Position numbers and translations under genes: made by a program. A stretch of DNA of 64,000 nucleotides from Rhizobium freirei PRF 81. GTDB lineage: Bacteria > Pseudomonadota > Alphaproteobacteria > Rhizobiales > Rhizobiaceae. The DNA lies in NCBI RefSeq assembly GCF_000359745.1, contig NZ_AQHN01000013.1:62001-126000 (forward strand), given 5' to 3'. Positions 25,729 to 34,792 of the stretch are shown here, piece by piece (positions within the stretch are counted from its first letter, which is position 1; each line of letters opens with the position of its first letter). Under the pieces are notes generated by a model. The model worked only from the letters and a program-made list of their open reading frames with translations, was not told the origin of the DNA and did no database searches.

Positions 25729-26475
25729 ATGAAAAAATTTGTCGTGACGCTTGCGTTGGCCATGCTGGCCGCAGGCGCTGCTCAAGCCGCCGATCTCGGC
25801 GGCAAGCTGCTCAAGATCGGCTCGGATACAACTTCGCCGCCGATGGAGAGCGTCGATCCCGCGAGCGGCCAGATCGTCGGTTTCGACATTGATGTCGTCA
25901 ATGCCATCTGCACCAAGATCCATTGTCAGGCCGAATTCGTGACAACAGGTTGGGACGGCATTTTCGCCGCGCTCGACCAGGGTAATTTCGACCTGGTGGC
26001 CTCCGGCGTGTCGATCACCGACGAGCGCAAGAAGGCGATGGATTTCTCCGATCCCTATATCGTCAACAGCCAAGTCATCCTGACGCGTGCCGAAGATCAG
26101 GGCATGACGCTTGAGCAGTTCAAGGCGCAAGGCCGCAAGCTTTCGGCGCAGGCCAATACCACCGATGCCCAGGTTGCAGAGGGTCTCGTCGGCAAGGAAA
26201 ACGTTGCCGCCTACGACACGTTCAGTGCGGCGATCATTGCGCTCAAGAACAAGGATGTCGACGGCGTCGTCATCAATGGCGCCAATGCCGCCGCTTATGA
26301 GCGCGAATTTGCCGGTCAGCTGGTGGCGGCCATCAAGGGACTGCAATCCGATCCGATCGGCCTCGTCTTCCGCAGGGGCGACGCGAATGCCGCTGCCTTC
26401 AATGAAGGCCTGCAGGAGATCAAGAAGGACGGCACGCTGGACAAGCTGATCGCCAAATATTGGGGTCTCAAGTAA
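25729..26475 (+). CDS. Family 3 amino-acid ABC transporter substrate-binding protein
   Basis: The 248-residue periplasmic binding protein has a signal peptide of 20 residues (cleavage after AAQA). The mature part begins ADLGGKLLKIGSDTTSPPMESVDPASGQIVGFDIDVVNAICTK, the standard polar amino-acid binding opening, and contains the signature-like GFDIDVV, WDGIFAALDQGNFDLVASGVSITDERKKAMDFSDPY and the late GLVFRRGDANAAAFNEGLQEIKKDGTLDKLIAKYWG. GAGGAGGAAG precedes the ATG. It lies first in the operon under the tandem operators. The ligand is probably an amino acid or amino alcohol processed by the fusion enzyme downstream (inference). Confidence 0.92.
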   Translation: MKKFVVTLALAMLAAGAAQAADLGGKLLKIGSDTTSPPMESVDPASGQIVGFDIDVVNAICTKIHCQAEFVTTGWDGIFAALDQGNFDLVASGVSITDERKKAMDFSDPYIVNSQVILTRAEDQGMTLEQFKAQGRKLSAQANTTDAQVAEGLVGKENVAAYDTFSAAIIALKNKDVDGVVINGANAAAYEREFAGQLVAAIKGLQSDPIGLVFRRGDANAAAFNEGLQEIKKDGTLDKLIAKYWGLK

Positions 26476-26482
26476 GTTTTGC

Positions 26483-26507
26483 CGGGAGTGTGCGTGCCGC
26501 GCTCCCG
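26483..26507 (+). other. Intercistronic stem-loop after the amino-acid binding protein gene
   Basis: CGGGAG and CTCCCG pair across a 13-base loop eight bases after the stop codon, with no T run. It resembles the hairpins after the other binding-protein genes in this window. Confidence 0.45.
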
Positions 26508-26541
26508 ACATCGTCTGCTCGATCTGGCGCTGGAGGCCGGA

Positions 26542-28197
26542 ATGTTATTCATCAAAAGCGTGCGGCCCAGCAACCTGATCATTCTCGCGGCGCTGCCTTT
26601 CATCGTCTATCTGTTTGCATCTTCGCCGGACTATCAGCGCTCGCTGCAGGCCATTCTCGGCGTGGAGCCGGGATCTTCGGCTTTCGTTCCCGGCTTCCTG
26701 TTGCTTTCTGCCGCGTTTGCTTCCGGTATTGCCGTCCTTTTTCTGTCGCGGATGAAAGTGGCGCGGCCGCGCTTGACGATTGCTGTGGCACTTCTCGGTC
26801 TGATCGCGACCGCTGCCATCCTCGCCGGCGATTTGGTTCATCCCTTCATCGCCTCCGTGGTCGCCAACAGCGTCGATCCCTTCAAGTCCGATCTTGTCGT
26901 CAAGGGCGTGACGCCGCGTCAGCTGACGCCGGCCGCCGATGCGGTGGTGCGACAAGTCGAAGTCTGGATCTGGCCGGCCTATGCCATCCTGCTCGTGGGT
27001 GGCCTCAGCCTGCTCGCCATCGGCAATCGCGCCTCGGTTCCGGCCGAAAGCGCAGCCCGCCGGGCAGGGGCATGGCTCCTTGGCGTCGTCAACGGGGCCG
27101 GTCTCGTCTTCGTTTTCCTGATTGCCTATATCGCCTTTGCTTCCGGTCTTGCCACCACGATCCGAGCCGCGATCGCGGCCTATCTTCTGGCGGCGGTACT
27201 CGGCCTGATCTGGGTCGGCCTGCAGAAGCTGCGCTATACGCGCTCTAGCCTCATTGTCTTCGTGGCGATGACGCTTGGTCTTGCCGCGCTTTCGGCCTGG
27301 TTCCTGCTGCAGCCACGCGACAACTATGTCCTTGCCGGCACGCTCGGCGGCAAGATCGGTATCGTCACCAACACGCCCTCCGGCCTGATCGGCGCGGTGC
27401 GCTTCGGCCAATATGAGGGCGCGCCGAAGACGGAGACGCCGGTTCGAACCTTCGTCGCTCCGCCGCAAGCCATCGAGGCTGTCGGCAAGAAACAGGATGT
27501 CAGTGGTGCGTTGCTGCCGGAGGCGTCGGTCCCGTCCGACTGGCCGGTTATCTGGCGTACGCAGGCGTTGAATGATCGCGATCGAGCTGCCGGAATAACC
27601 TTCTCGGTGATCGCCATCATCATCGGTCTTTTGACCCTTGGCGGCTTTCTCCATCGCCGGCATCCGTTGTCGATCGGTTCGGAGTTCATTGTCGATACGA
27701 TCCGCGGCATCCCGATGCTCGTCATCGTCCTTTACGTCGGCCTGCCGCTCAGCGGTGCCTTGAAGGATGCGACGCAGGGCGTCTTCGATCCTCCGAACCT
27801 GATGCGCGGCATCGTCGCCATGGCTCTGGCCTATTCGGCCTATCTCGCCGAGATTTTCCGCTCCGGAATCAACGCCATCCCCGTCGGCCAGATCGAAGCT
27901 GCGGCAAGCATCGGGCTCAATCGCTGGCAGACGGCCCGGCTGATCATCATCCCGCAGGCATTCCGCATCATCATCCCGCCGCTCGGCAACGAACTCATCG
28001 CTATCTTGAAGGACACGTCGCTTCTGTCGATCCTGTCGATCCGCGATATCACCCAGCGCATGCGCGAGTTCCAGTCGGCAAGCTTCCTGCCCTTTGCACC
28101 CTATAATTCCGCCGCGGTTCTCTACATCCTGCTGACGCTTGCTGCCGCCAGCCTCGTGAGCCTTATCGAGAAGAAATATGACGTCAAGCACCGCTAA
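26542..28197 (+). CDS. Amino-acid ABC transporter permease with long N-terminal membrane extension
   Basis: The protein has about 551 residues, against 220-300 for most polar amino-acid permeases. The C-terminal ~220 residues are a normal HisM/GlnP-type permease: FIVDTIRGIPMLVIVLYVGLP, the EAA loop GQIEAAASIGLNRWQTARLIIIPQAFRIIIPPLGNELIAILKDTSLLSI and the end SLIEKKYD. The first ~330 residues contain about seven additional hydrophobic segments separated by a polar stretch, without a motif I recognise. No ATPase gene is present in the operon. ATG 26542 is chosen because GGAGG precedes it. Its end overlaps the SDR gene by 20 bases. Confidence 0.85.
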   Translation: MLFIKSVRPSNLIILAALPFIVYLFASSPDYQRSLQAILGVEPGSSAFVPGFLLLSAAFASGIAVLFLSRMKVARPRLTIAVALLGLIATAAILAGDLVHPFIASVVANSVDPFKSDLVVKGVTPRQLTPAADAVVRQVEVWIWPAYAILLVGGLSLLAIGNRASVPAESAARRAGAWLLGVVNGAGLVFVFLIAYIAFASGLATTIRAAIAAYLLAAVLGLIWVGLQKLRYTRSSLIVFVAMTLGLAALSAWFLLQPRDNYVLAGTLGGKIGIVTNTPSGLIGAVRFGQYEGAPKTETPVRTFVAPPQAIEAVGKKQDVSGALLPEASVPSDWPVIWRTQALNDRDRAAGITFSVIAIIIGLLTLGGFLHRRHPLSIGSEFIVDTIRGIPMLVIVLYVGLPLSGALKDATQGVFDPPNLMRGIVAMALAYSAYLAEIFRSGINAIPVGQIEAAASIGLNRWQTARLIIIPQAFRIIIPPLGNELIAILKDTSLLSILSIRDITQRMREFQSASFLPFAPYNSAAVLYILLTLAAASLVSLIEKKYDVKHR

Positions 28198-28894
28198 CAG
28201 TTCTCCCCGGCCGCGAGAGCCGGGTACGGTCCTGGTAACCGGCGCCTCGCGTGGTCTCGGCCGAATGCTTGCTAAGCTCTATGCTGGCGAGGGCTGGCGC
28301 GTGCTGGCCTGCGCACGTCAGGAGCAGCCGGCCGCTGCAGATTGCATGCTGCCCTATCGCCTCGACGTCAACGATGCGGCATCGATCGAAACGCTTGGAA
28401 CGATGCTCGAAGGCACCGCGATCGACATCGTCATTAACAATGCTGCGGTTCGCGGCGACACTGGAGGGCTCGCGTCGCTCCGGACGGATGACTTCATGGA
28501 GGTCATGCGGATCAACGTGCTGGCGCCGCTGCTGATTGCGCAGGCCCTCAAGCCAAATCTCGTCGCCGGACGGCGCAAGCTGTTGGTCAATATCAGCAGC
28601 CGCGCCGGATCGCTTGCCGAGGGGACGCTGGACGATGATGACGGCGATTATGCCTATCGCTGCTCGAAAGCTGCATTGAACATGGCGACGGTAAAGCTTG
28701 CGCAAGATTTCCGGCGCGACGGCGTTGCGGTCATTTCGCTGCATCCGGGCTGGGTCCGCACCGACATGGGCGGTCCGGATGCGGTGGTCGATATCGAGCA
28801 GAGCGCTCGAGGGCTGAAAAACCTGATCGACACCACGACGATGGCCGACACCGGCAGTTTCCGCGCCTACGACGGCAAGACAATATCTTGGTAA
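28178..28894 (+). CDS. Short-chain dehydrogenase/reductase
   Basis: The 238-residue classical SDR has the NAD(P)-binding motif TGASRGLG at residues 21-28, the stabilising NNAA motif (INNAAVRGD), the serine region VNISSRAGS and the catalytic YRCSK (Y-x3-K). A basic residue after the second strand (ACARQ) suggests NADP(H) but is not decisive. It starts inside the end of the permease gene and is followed after 16 bases by the large fusion gene, so it belongs to the same operon. It probably oxidises or reduces a carbonyl intermediate of the imported compound. Confidence 0.9.
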   Translation: MTSSTANSSPRPREPGTVLVTGASRGLGRMLAKLYAGEGWRVLACARQEQPAAADCMLPYRLDVNDAASIETLGTMLEGTAIDIVINNAAVRGDTGGLASLRTDDFMEVMRINVLAPLLIAQALKPNLVAGRRKLLVNISSRAGSLAEGTLDDDDGDYAYRCSKAALNMATVKLAQDFRRDGVAVISLHPGWVRTDMGGPDAVVDIEQSARGLKNLIDTTTMADTGSFRAYDGKTISW

Positions 28895-28910
28895 GGGAAA
28901 GAGTTTGGCA

Positions 28911-31900
28911 ATGACCGACGCGAATAGCCAGCATGACGGCGAGATCCAGGCGATCGATGCACTGCTCCGCGATAGCTATGGCGTCTCGGGCAAGGTCACC
29001 GCTCTGCCGGGCGAGCACGACCTCAACTACTGCGTCGAAGCAGAAGACGGAACCCGTTTCCTTCTCAAGCTGCACGCGCCTGGTGATGCCGACGATCTCG
29101 CCATGCAGATTGCCGTGCTCGACCATCTCTCTCAAGCGGCGCCGCAGCTTCCGATTTCTCGCGCGCTGGCGGACAGGAATGGCGCCACGGCGATTGCGGC
29201 GGCCCTGCGCGGCAATCGCACGGCGCGGCTATTGACGTGGCTGGCCGGCAATGTCTGGTCTAAATCGTCGGCGAGAGGCACGCAAAGCGTCGTCACGCTC
29301 GGCCGCTTGCTGGGCGAGATGGACCGCAGCCTCGAAAGCTTCAGCCATCCCGGCGCCAAGCGCGCCTACGCCTGGGATATAGGCCGCGCCGATATGCATC
29401 TGGAAAATCTTGATTTCATTACGGATGGGGAAAAGCGCAAAACCGTTGGAGCTATCCTTCAGCGTTTCGCGGGCGAGATACTGCCGCGATTACAGCAATG
29501 CCCGCGCCAGGTCATCCATAACGACGCCAATGACTACAACGTTTTGCTCGATGAGACAGGTGCTGTGAGCGGCCTGCTCGATTTCGGCGATATGGTCGAG
29601 ACCTGGCGGGTGATCGAAATAGCCGTTGCCGGCGCTTATGCGTTGATCGGCACGGAAGATCCGGTTGATACGATCGGCCGCCTCGCTGGCGCTTATCACG
29701 CCGTCAATCCGATCAGCGAGATCGAAGCCGAGTTGATCTTCGATCTTACCTGCACGCGCTATGCCGTCAGCATGTGTATGGCGGCAAAGCAGATCGGCGA
29801 GAATCCGGAAAACACCTACCTTCTGGTGAGCCAGGAGGATGTCTGGCGCGAGTTGCAGCGCCTGCAGAGCGAGAACCGTTCTTTGGCGATTGCCCGCATC
29901 CGCGACGCCTGCGGCTTCGATCCGATCCCGCACGGCACCCGCATCGAGCGTTGGCTGGAACGGAACGCCCATGATTTTGCCGGGATTTTCAAGCCGTCGA
30001 TCGGGAAGCCGAAGGTACTGGCGCTCGACATAACGACGACGGGGCAGGATGCCGAGGCCTGGGCGTCGCTCGATGCCGCAGGGGCCCAGCGCTTGATTGC
30101 GGAGCGCGTCGCGCAGGCCGAAGCCGATTTCGCGATTGGCCTCTACGGCGAGGATCGCAACATCTACAAGAGCGATGCCTATCGGACGTCGACGGCTGGT
30201 CAGCGCCGGAGCATTCATCTCGGCATCGATCTCTTCGGGCAAGCGCAAGAGCCTGTGCATGCGCCTTTTGCCGGGACAGTTGCCTTCATTCATAACGATG
30301 CCGTCGCGTTTGGCTTTGGTCCTACGGTGCTGCTCGAACATCGCACGGATGATGATGTCTTCTGGACTCTCTACGGCCACCTTTCGCGCGAGAGCGTCGC
30401 CAAGCTCTCGGTAGGGCGGGCAATTGCCAAGGGCGAAGCTTTCTGCGCCCTCGGCGAGGCCTCGGAAAACGGCAACTGGTCTCCGCATCTGCATTTCCAG
30501 ATCGTCACGGATCATCTCGGTCTCGGCGCGCAGATGCATGGAGTCGGCGTGCGCGACCAATGGCAGGTGTGGCGGGGTATCAGCCCCGATCCGAGTGTTG
30601 TCTTCGGCTTTTCGACGCCTGCTTCGGTCGTCGTCGCGCGGGACAAGGATTTTCTGGTGCGCGAGCGTCACCGCCGCATCGGCCGTTCGCTCAGCATCGC
30701 CTATTCGGCGACACCGCTGAAAATCGTCGGCGGTGAGGGCGCTTATCTGATCGACGAAGAGGGCACGCGCTGGCTCGACATGGTCAACAACGTCTGTCAC
30801 GTCGGTCATTGCCATCCCCGCGTAGTGAAGGCGGCGCAAGCGCAGATCGGCAAGCTCAATACCAATTCGCGCTATCTGCATGACTCGCTGGTGGAATATT
30901 CCCGCCGACTGGCAGGTCTGTTTCCCGATCCGCTCAATGTCTGCTTCTTCGTCAATTCCGGCAGCGAAGCAAACGATCTCGCGATCCGGCTGGCGCGCGC
31001 CTATACCGGCCATCGCGATATCATCACCGTCGATCATGCCTATCACGGCCATCTCTCGAGCCTGATCGACGTCAGCCCCTACAAATTTGCCGGCAAGGGC
31101 GGAGAAGGGCGCCCGCGACATGTCCGCGTCGCGGAGATGCCGGATCTTTATCGCGGCCGGTTCCGCTATGGCGATGCGGATGCAGGCAGCAAATATGCAG
31201 AGGACGTGCGCAACCAGGTTGCCGCTCTTACGGTGGAGGGGCGTCGTCCGGCCCTCTTCTTCAGCGAAGGCATTCTTGGCACCGGTGGACAGTTGACCAT
31301 TCCGGACAATTATTTGAGGCAAGCCTATGCCCATGTTCGGGCGGCAGGCGGTCTTTGCCTGGCCGACGAAGTCCAGGTTGGCTTCGGCCGCGTCGGCAGC
31401 CATATGTGGGCGCACGAATTGCAGGGCGTGGTGCCCGACATCGTCACAATGGGCAAGCCGATCGGCAACGGACACCCGATGGCAGCCGTCGTGACGACGG
31501 AAGCCATTGCCGCCTCCTTCGCCAACGGTATGGAATATTTCAACACTTTCGGCGGCAACCCCGTCTCCGCCGAGATCGGCCTTGCGGTTCTCGACGTCAT
31601 CCGCGACGAGCGGCTGATGCACCATTGCAAGGTCGTTGGCGACCGTTTGATGGATGGTGTGCGGGCGCTGGCGGCACGCCATGAGATCATTGGCGATGTG
31701 CGCGGCCACGGCCTTTTCAACGGCGTGGAACTGGTGCGTGATCGCGAAACGCTCGAGCCTGCGGCCGCGGAGCTGGACTTCGTGATCGCGGAGATGAAGC
31801 GCAGTCATCGCATTCTGCTCAGCAGTGAGGGGCCGCATCACAACGTGCTGAAGGTGAAGCCGCCGGCACCCTTCAGTGCCGAAGATTGCGACCGGTTCCT

Positions 31901-31943
31901 CAATGCGCTGGACGAGACCTTGTCCCGCCTGCCGGTCCGCTAA
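28911..31943 (+). CDS. Trifunctional fusion: APH-type kinase, M23 peptidase domain, class III PLP phospho-lyase/aminotransferase
   Basis: The protein has about 1010 residues in three parts. Residues 1-350 form an aminoglycoside-phosphotransferase/hydroxylysine-kinase-like domain with the catalytic loop VIHNDANDYNVL (H203, D205) and LLDFGDM (D224, D227). Residues 400-560 form a LytM/M23 domain with HLGID (H436, D440), YGHLS and HLHFQ (H526, H528), so the zinc ligands are intact. Residues 575-1010 form a class III PLP enzyme with NSGSEANDLAIRLARAYTGH, DEVQVGFGRVG and the Schiff-base lysine (about 849) in GKPIGNGHPMAAV, plus YFNTFGGNPVS, closest by eye to AGXT2L-type phospho-lyases. A predicted path is phosphorylation of a hydroxyl on an amino compound, then elimination of phosphate and ammonia. 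TTG 28905 is an alternative start. Confidence 0.9.
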   Translation: MTDANSQHDGEIQAIDALLRDSYGVSGKVTALPGEHDLNYCVEAEDGTRFLLKLHAPGDADDLAMQIAVLDHLSQAAPQLPISRALADRNGATAIAAALRGNRTARLLTWLAGNVWSKSSARGTQSVVTLGRLLGEMDRSLESFSHPGAKRAYAWDIGRADMHLENLDFITDGEKRKTVGAILQRFAGEILPRLQQCPRQVIHNDANDYNVLLDETGAVSGLLDFGDMVETWRVIEIAVAGAYALIGTEDPVDTIGRLAGAYHAVNPISEIEAELIFDLTCTRYAVSMCMAAKQIGENPENTYLLVSQEDVWRELQRLQSENRSLAIARIRDACGFDPIPHGTRIERWLERNAHDFAGIFKPSIGKPKVLALDITTTGQDAEAWASLDAAGAQRLIAERVAQAEADFAIGLYGEDRNIYKSDAYRTSTAGQRRSIHLGIDLFGQAQEPVHAPFAGTVAFIHNDAVAFGFGPTVLLEHRTDDDVFWTLYGHLSRESVAKLSVGRAIAKGEAFCALGEASENGNWSPHLHFQIVTDHLGLGAQMHGVGVRDQWQVWRGISPDPSVVFGFSTPASVVVARDKDFLVRERHRRIGRSLSIAYSATPLKIVGGEGAYLIDEEGTRWLDMVNNVCHVGHCHPRVVKAAQAQIGKLNTNSRYLHDSLVEYSRRLAGLFPDPLNVCFFVNSGSEANDLAIRLARAYTGHRDIITVDHAYHGHLSSLIDVSPYKFAGKGGEGRPRHVRVAEMPDLYRGRFRYGDADAGSKYAEDVRNQVAALTVEGRRPALFFSEGILGTGGQLTIPDNYLRQAYAHVRAAGGLCLADEVQVGFGRVGSHMWAHELQGVVPDIVTMGKPIGNGHPMAAVVTTEAIAASFANGMEYFNTFGGNPVSAEIGLAVLDVIRDERLMHHCKVVGDRLMDGVRALAARHEIIGDVRGHGLFNGVELVRDRETLEPAAAELDFVIAEMKRSHRILLSSEGPHHNVLKVKPPAPFSAEDCDRFLNALDETLSRLPVR

Positions 31944-31993
31944 GCTTCCGCTCCCACAATATAGATCACGCCGGGAACGCTTTCGCGGCGATA

Positions 31994-32003
31994 TAAACGT
32001 TTA
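31994..32003. promoter_or_regulatory. LacI-type operator before the beta-galactosidase gene
   Basis: TAAACGTTTA is a perfect 10-bp palindrome located 46 bases before the GH42 start codon. Its core AAACGTTTA is shared with the tandem sites at 25573-25607, suggesting the same LacI-family regulator. Confidence 0.6.
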
Positions 32004-32048
32004 CATTTCGACTGCGACAAGGGTGATGCCCGACGTTCGGCGACTTGA

Positions 32049-34103
32049 ATGATGAAGGACAAGACAGTGCACAAGCCGCTCGCCAGACAGACCGATTTCG
32101 ATGCAGGCCGGCAGGATGCCGGCATGCTGGAGCTTGGTGTCTGCTACTATCCGGAGCAATGGCCACGGGCGAAATGGGAAGAGGATGCCGCTCGCATGGT
32201 CGAGCTTGGGCTCGCCTGGGTGCGCATCGGTGAATTTTCCTGGTCGCGCATCGAGCCGCAATCCGGCGTTTTCCACTGGGAATGGTTCGACGAGGCCGTC
32301 GAAGTGCTCGGTAAGGCGGGGTTGAAGGTAATCATCGGCACGCCGACTGCCGCACCGCCGAAGTGGCTGGTGGACCGCTATCCCGACATCCTACCGGTCG
32401 ATGCGCGCGGTGTCGTCCGCAAGTTCGGTGCGCGCCGGCATTATTGCTTTTCGAGCCAGCGCTACCGCCTGGAGGCTGCCCGCATCACCGAGGCGGTTGC
32501 GCAGCGCTACGGCGCGCATCCCTTCGTTCATGCCTGGCAGACCGACAACGAGTATGGCGATCACGATACGATTCACAGCTATTCGCGGGCAGCCCTTCAC
32601 GCGTTCCGCGAATGGCTTGCCGCACGATATGGCACGATCGAAGAGCTGAATCGCGCCTGGGGCACCACATTCTGGAGCATGCATTACAACAGCTTCGACG
32701 AGGTGGATCTGCCCAACAATCTCGTCGAAGAGCCGACCCCGACGCATCTTGTCGATTACTTCCGCTTCGCCTCCGATGAGGTGCAAAGCTTCAACAAGGC
32801 GCAGGTCGACATCATTCGCCGCCATTCGCCAGGCCGGCCGGTGACGCATAACTTCATGTCGCAAAACACCGACTTCGATCACTACAAGGTCGGCGAAGAC
32901 ATCGATATCGCTTCGTGGGACGTCTATCCCATGGGCGGGCTCATCAATGGTCGCCTGAGCGCTGAAGAAAAGCAGCGCTATCTGCGCGTCGGCGATCCCG
33001 ATCAGCCGGCCTTCAATCACGATCTCTATCGGGCAGTCGGCCGCGGCCGTGTGTGGGTGATGGAGCAGCAGCCGGGGCCGGTGAACTGGGCCTCGCATAA
33101 TCAGTCGCCGGCCGATGGCATGGTGCGGCTGTGGACCTGGCTTGCCTATGCCCACGGCGTCGACATGGTGTCCTATTTTCGTTGGCGTCAGGCGCCCTTT
33201 GCGCAGGAGCAATTCCATGCCGGCCTTCTGCTGCCCAACAGCGAAGAGGATCAGGGTTACAAGGAAGTGGCACAGGTCATTGCCGAAATGAAGCGGCTGC
33301 CGAAGGGCGAAAAGCGCAGCAAGGCTTCCGTCGCGCTGCTGCTGGACTATGACTCGCGCTTCGCGACCCGCGCCCTGCCGCAGGGACGCGACTATGCCGC
33401 CTCCGCGATTGCGCTTGATTGGTATTCCGCCGTCTCTCGTCTCGGGGTCGATATCGATTTCGTCGGACAGCATTCCTGTCTCGACGGATATCGCCTTGTG
33501 CTGGCGCCGGATCTCGTCATTCCCGATGCGGACTTCATTATGCGGCTCAAGGCATCGGGCGCGAAGGTTCTGTTCGGCCCCCGCAGCGGCAGCAAGACCC
33601 GCGATATGCATATTCCAGCCGACTTGCCGCCGGGTGCGCTCGGAGATTTTCTCGATTTCCGGGTTACGCGCGTCGAATCCCTGCCGGCGTTTCAGTCCGA
33701 GACCGTGCTCTATGGCAATACCAGACATCAGACGACCGGATGGCGGGAAACGATCCGGACGACGGAAACAGTGCTTGCAACGTTCCAGGGAGACTATCGC
33801 CCCGATGCACCGGCTCTGATCGGCAATGAAAAGGCGCGCTACTGCGCAACGCTTCCGCGCGACGAATTCCTGCTGAAGCTGATGGAGGACACGCTCGCCT
33901 GGGCGAAGGTAGACAGCCTGCCTGACCTCGGCGACCTACGTCTGGCTCGACGCGGCAAGCTGCATTTCGCCTTCAACTACGGCAGTACTGCTGCGAGTGC
34001 GCCTGCCGCAGCGGATGCGACTTTCCTTGTCGGCAGCAGGAGTGTTGCGCCCGTTGACGTCGCGATCTGGATTGAGGCGACCCAGGATGCGGCGATCAAG
34101 TAA
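32049..34103 (+). CDS. Beta-galactosidase, glycoside hydrolase family 42
   Basis: The 684-residue GH42 enzyme hydrolyses terminal beta-D-galactosides. The TIM-barrel opens with LGVCYYPEQWPRAKWEEDAARMVELGLAWVRIGEFSWSRIEP, the family signature. The acid/base glutamate lies in AWQTDNEYG (E168) and the nucleophile in VWVMEQQPGPVNW (E339). Middle and C-terminal trimerisation and beta-sandwich domains follow. There is no signal peptide, so the enzyme is cytoplasmic. ATG 32049 lacks a strong ribosome binding site and the family often begins near the methionine at 32124, so the start is uncertain. An operator of the LacI type precedes it; a hairpin follows. Confidence 0.93.
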   Translation: MMKDKTVHKPLARQTDFDAGRQDAGMLELGVCYYPEQWPRAKWEEDAARMVELGLAWVRIGEFSWSRIEPQSGVFHWEWFDEAVEVLGKAGLKVIIGTPTAAPPKWLVDRYPDILPVDARGVVRKFGARRHYCFSSQRYRLEAARITEAVAQRYGAHPFVHAWQTDNEYGDHDTIHSYSRAALHAFREWLAARYGTIEELNRAWGTTFWSMHYNSFDEVDLPNNLVEEPTPTHLVDYFRFASDEVQSFNKAQVDIIRRHSPGRPVTHNFMSQNTDFDHYKVGEDIDIASWDVYPMGGLINGRLSAEEKQRYLRVGDPDQPAFNHDLYRAVGRGRVWVMEQQPGPVNWASHNQSPADGMVRLWTWLAYAHGVDMVSYFRWRQAPFAQEQFHAGLLLPNSEEDQGYKEVAQVIAEMKRLPKGEKRSKASVALLLDYDSRFATRALPQGRDYAASAIALDWYSAVSRLGVDIDFVGQHSCLDGYRLVLAPDLVIPDADFIMRLKASGAKVLFGPRSGSKTRDMHIPADLPPGALGDFLDFRVTRVESLPAFQSETVLYGNTRHQTTGWRETIRTTETVLATFQGDYRPDAPALIGNEKARYCATLPRDEFLLKLMEDTLAWAKVDSLPDLGDLRLARRGKLHFAFNYGSTAASAPAAADATFLVGSRSVAPVDVAIWIEATQDAAIK

Positions 34104-34792
34104 TTGATTCCGCGTTAATCCGGGCAAGTTGCCGTCGCATCGGCAGCTTGCCTCTGGGAGAGGGCTTATCGGAAATTCACCCGATGTCCGAGATGGGCGA
34201 GCAGCGAGCGTCGCCTTGCCTTTAAAGCCTTCGGTGCCGCTGTCCTTCCCGGTTCGGCGCGCGTATTGCGAACTGCGACTGCATCTTGCTCCGACGGTGA
34301 TCGGGACGAAAGCGCATCATGTCGTCTTGCAGGGTGCTGATGTCGTTTTCCCGTGCGCACCATACCCCTAGGCGTGATCTTCTAGCAGGCGTCAAGGTGC
34401 CATCGAGATGTTCTTGATGGACAGTCGGGAAACACGCCGCAGCTCGGCGCCGTCCTGCGTACGGTATCGAACTGAACGTCTCAAACGCAGCCCCGGTCGA
34501 CGGACCGGAAGTCGTCGAGGCAGTGCCAATGGGCGAGTTCGAAGCCGGACGCCAACCTTGACGACAGGCCTGACTGATCTCGGTGAGTGATCTGGGGGCG
34601 AATGGAAAGCTCCGTTCACCTCTTGCTTCTCGTGCGGTCGGTCATACCTATTCCGGACAGGGGTGTCGCTAAAATTGCGGCATCCGTGCCCGTTTTGCTG
34701 CTGTTCAGCCCGTTGAGGAGCGGGCCGATCTGAAGGCGCTTGCGAGCGATCGCTAGTAACGACGATCAGCGTTAAACCAAGGAGGAGATGGC
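34104..34792. other. Gene-free region between beta-galactosidase and formaldehyde dehydrogenase
   Basis: The 689 bases begin with a terminator hairpin. Several short frames are open on both strands but none has protein-like composition throughout or a recognisable motif. One minus-strand stretch around 34260-34370 reads ENDISTLQDDMMRFRPDHR and looks weakly protein-like, so the region may contain a decayed gene. The last 60 bases lead into the GGAGG ribosome binding site of the dehydrogenase. Confidence 0.5.
34123..34152 (+). terminator. Terminator-like hairpin after the beta-galactosidase
   Basis: GGCAAGTTGCCG and CGGCAGCTTGCC form a 12-bp stem with one G-T wobble around a six-base loop, 19 bases after the stop codon. 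There is no strong T run after it. Confidence 0.6.

Noticed and set aside
26545..28191. A 548-codon minus-strand frame opposite the long permease
   Set aside because: Same shadow effect; the translation has long D/R/Q/E runs and no domains, and the plus strand encodes a clear permease.
29490..31841. A 783-codon open frame on the strand opposite the three-domain fusion
   Set aside because: It mirrors the real gene in the shadow frame of high-GC codon bias, has Arg/Asp/His-rich composition and no motifs, while the plus-strand protein has complete active sites.
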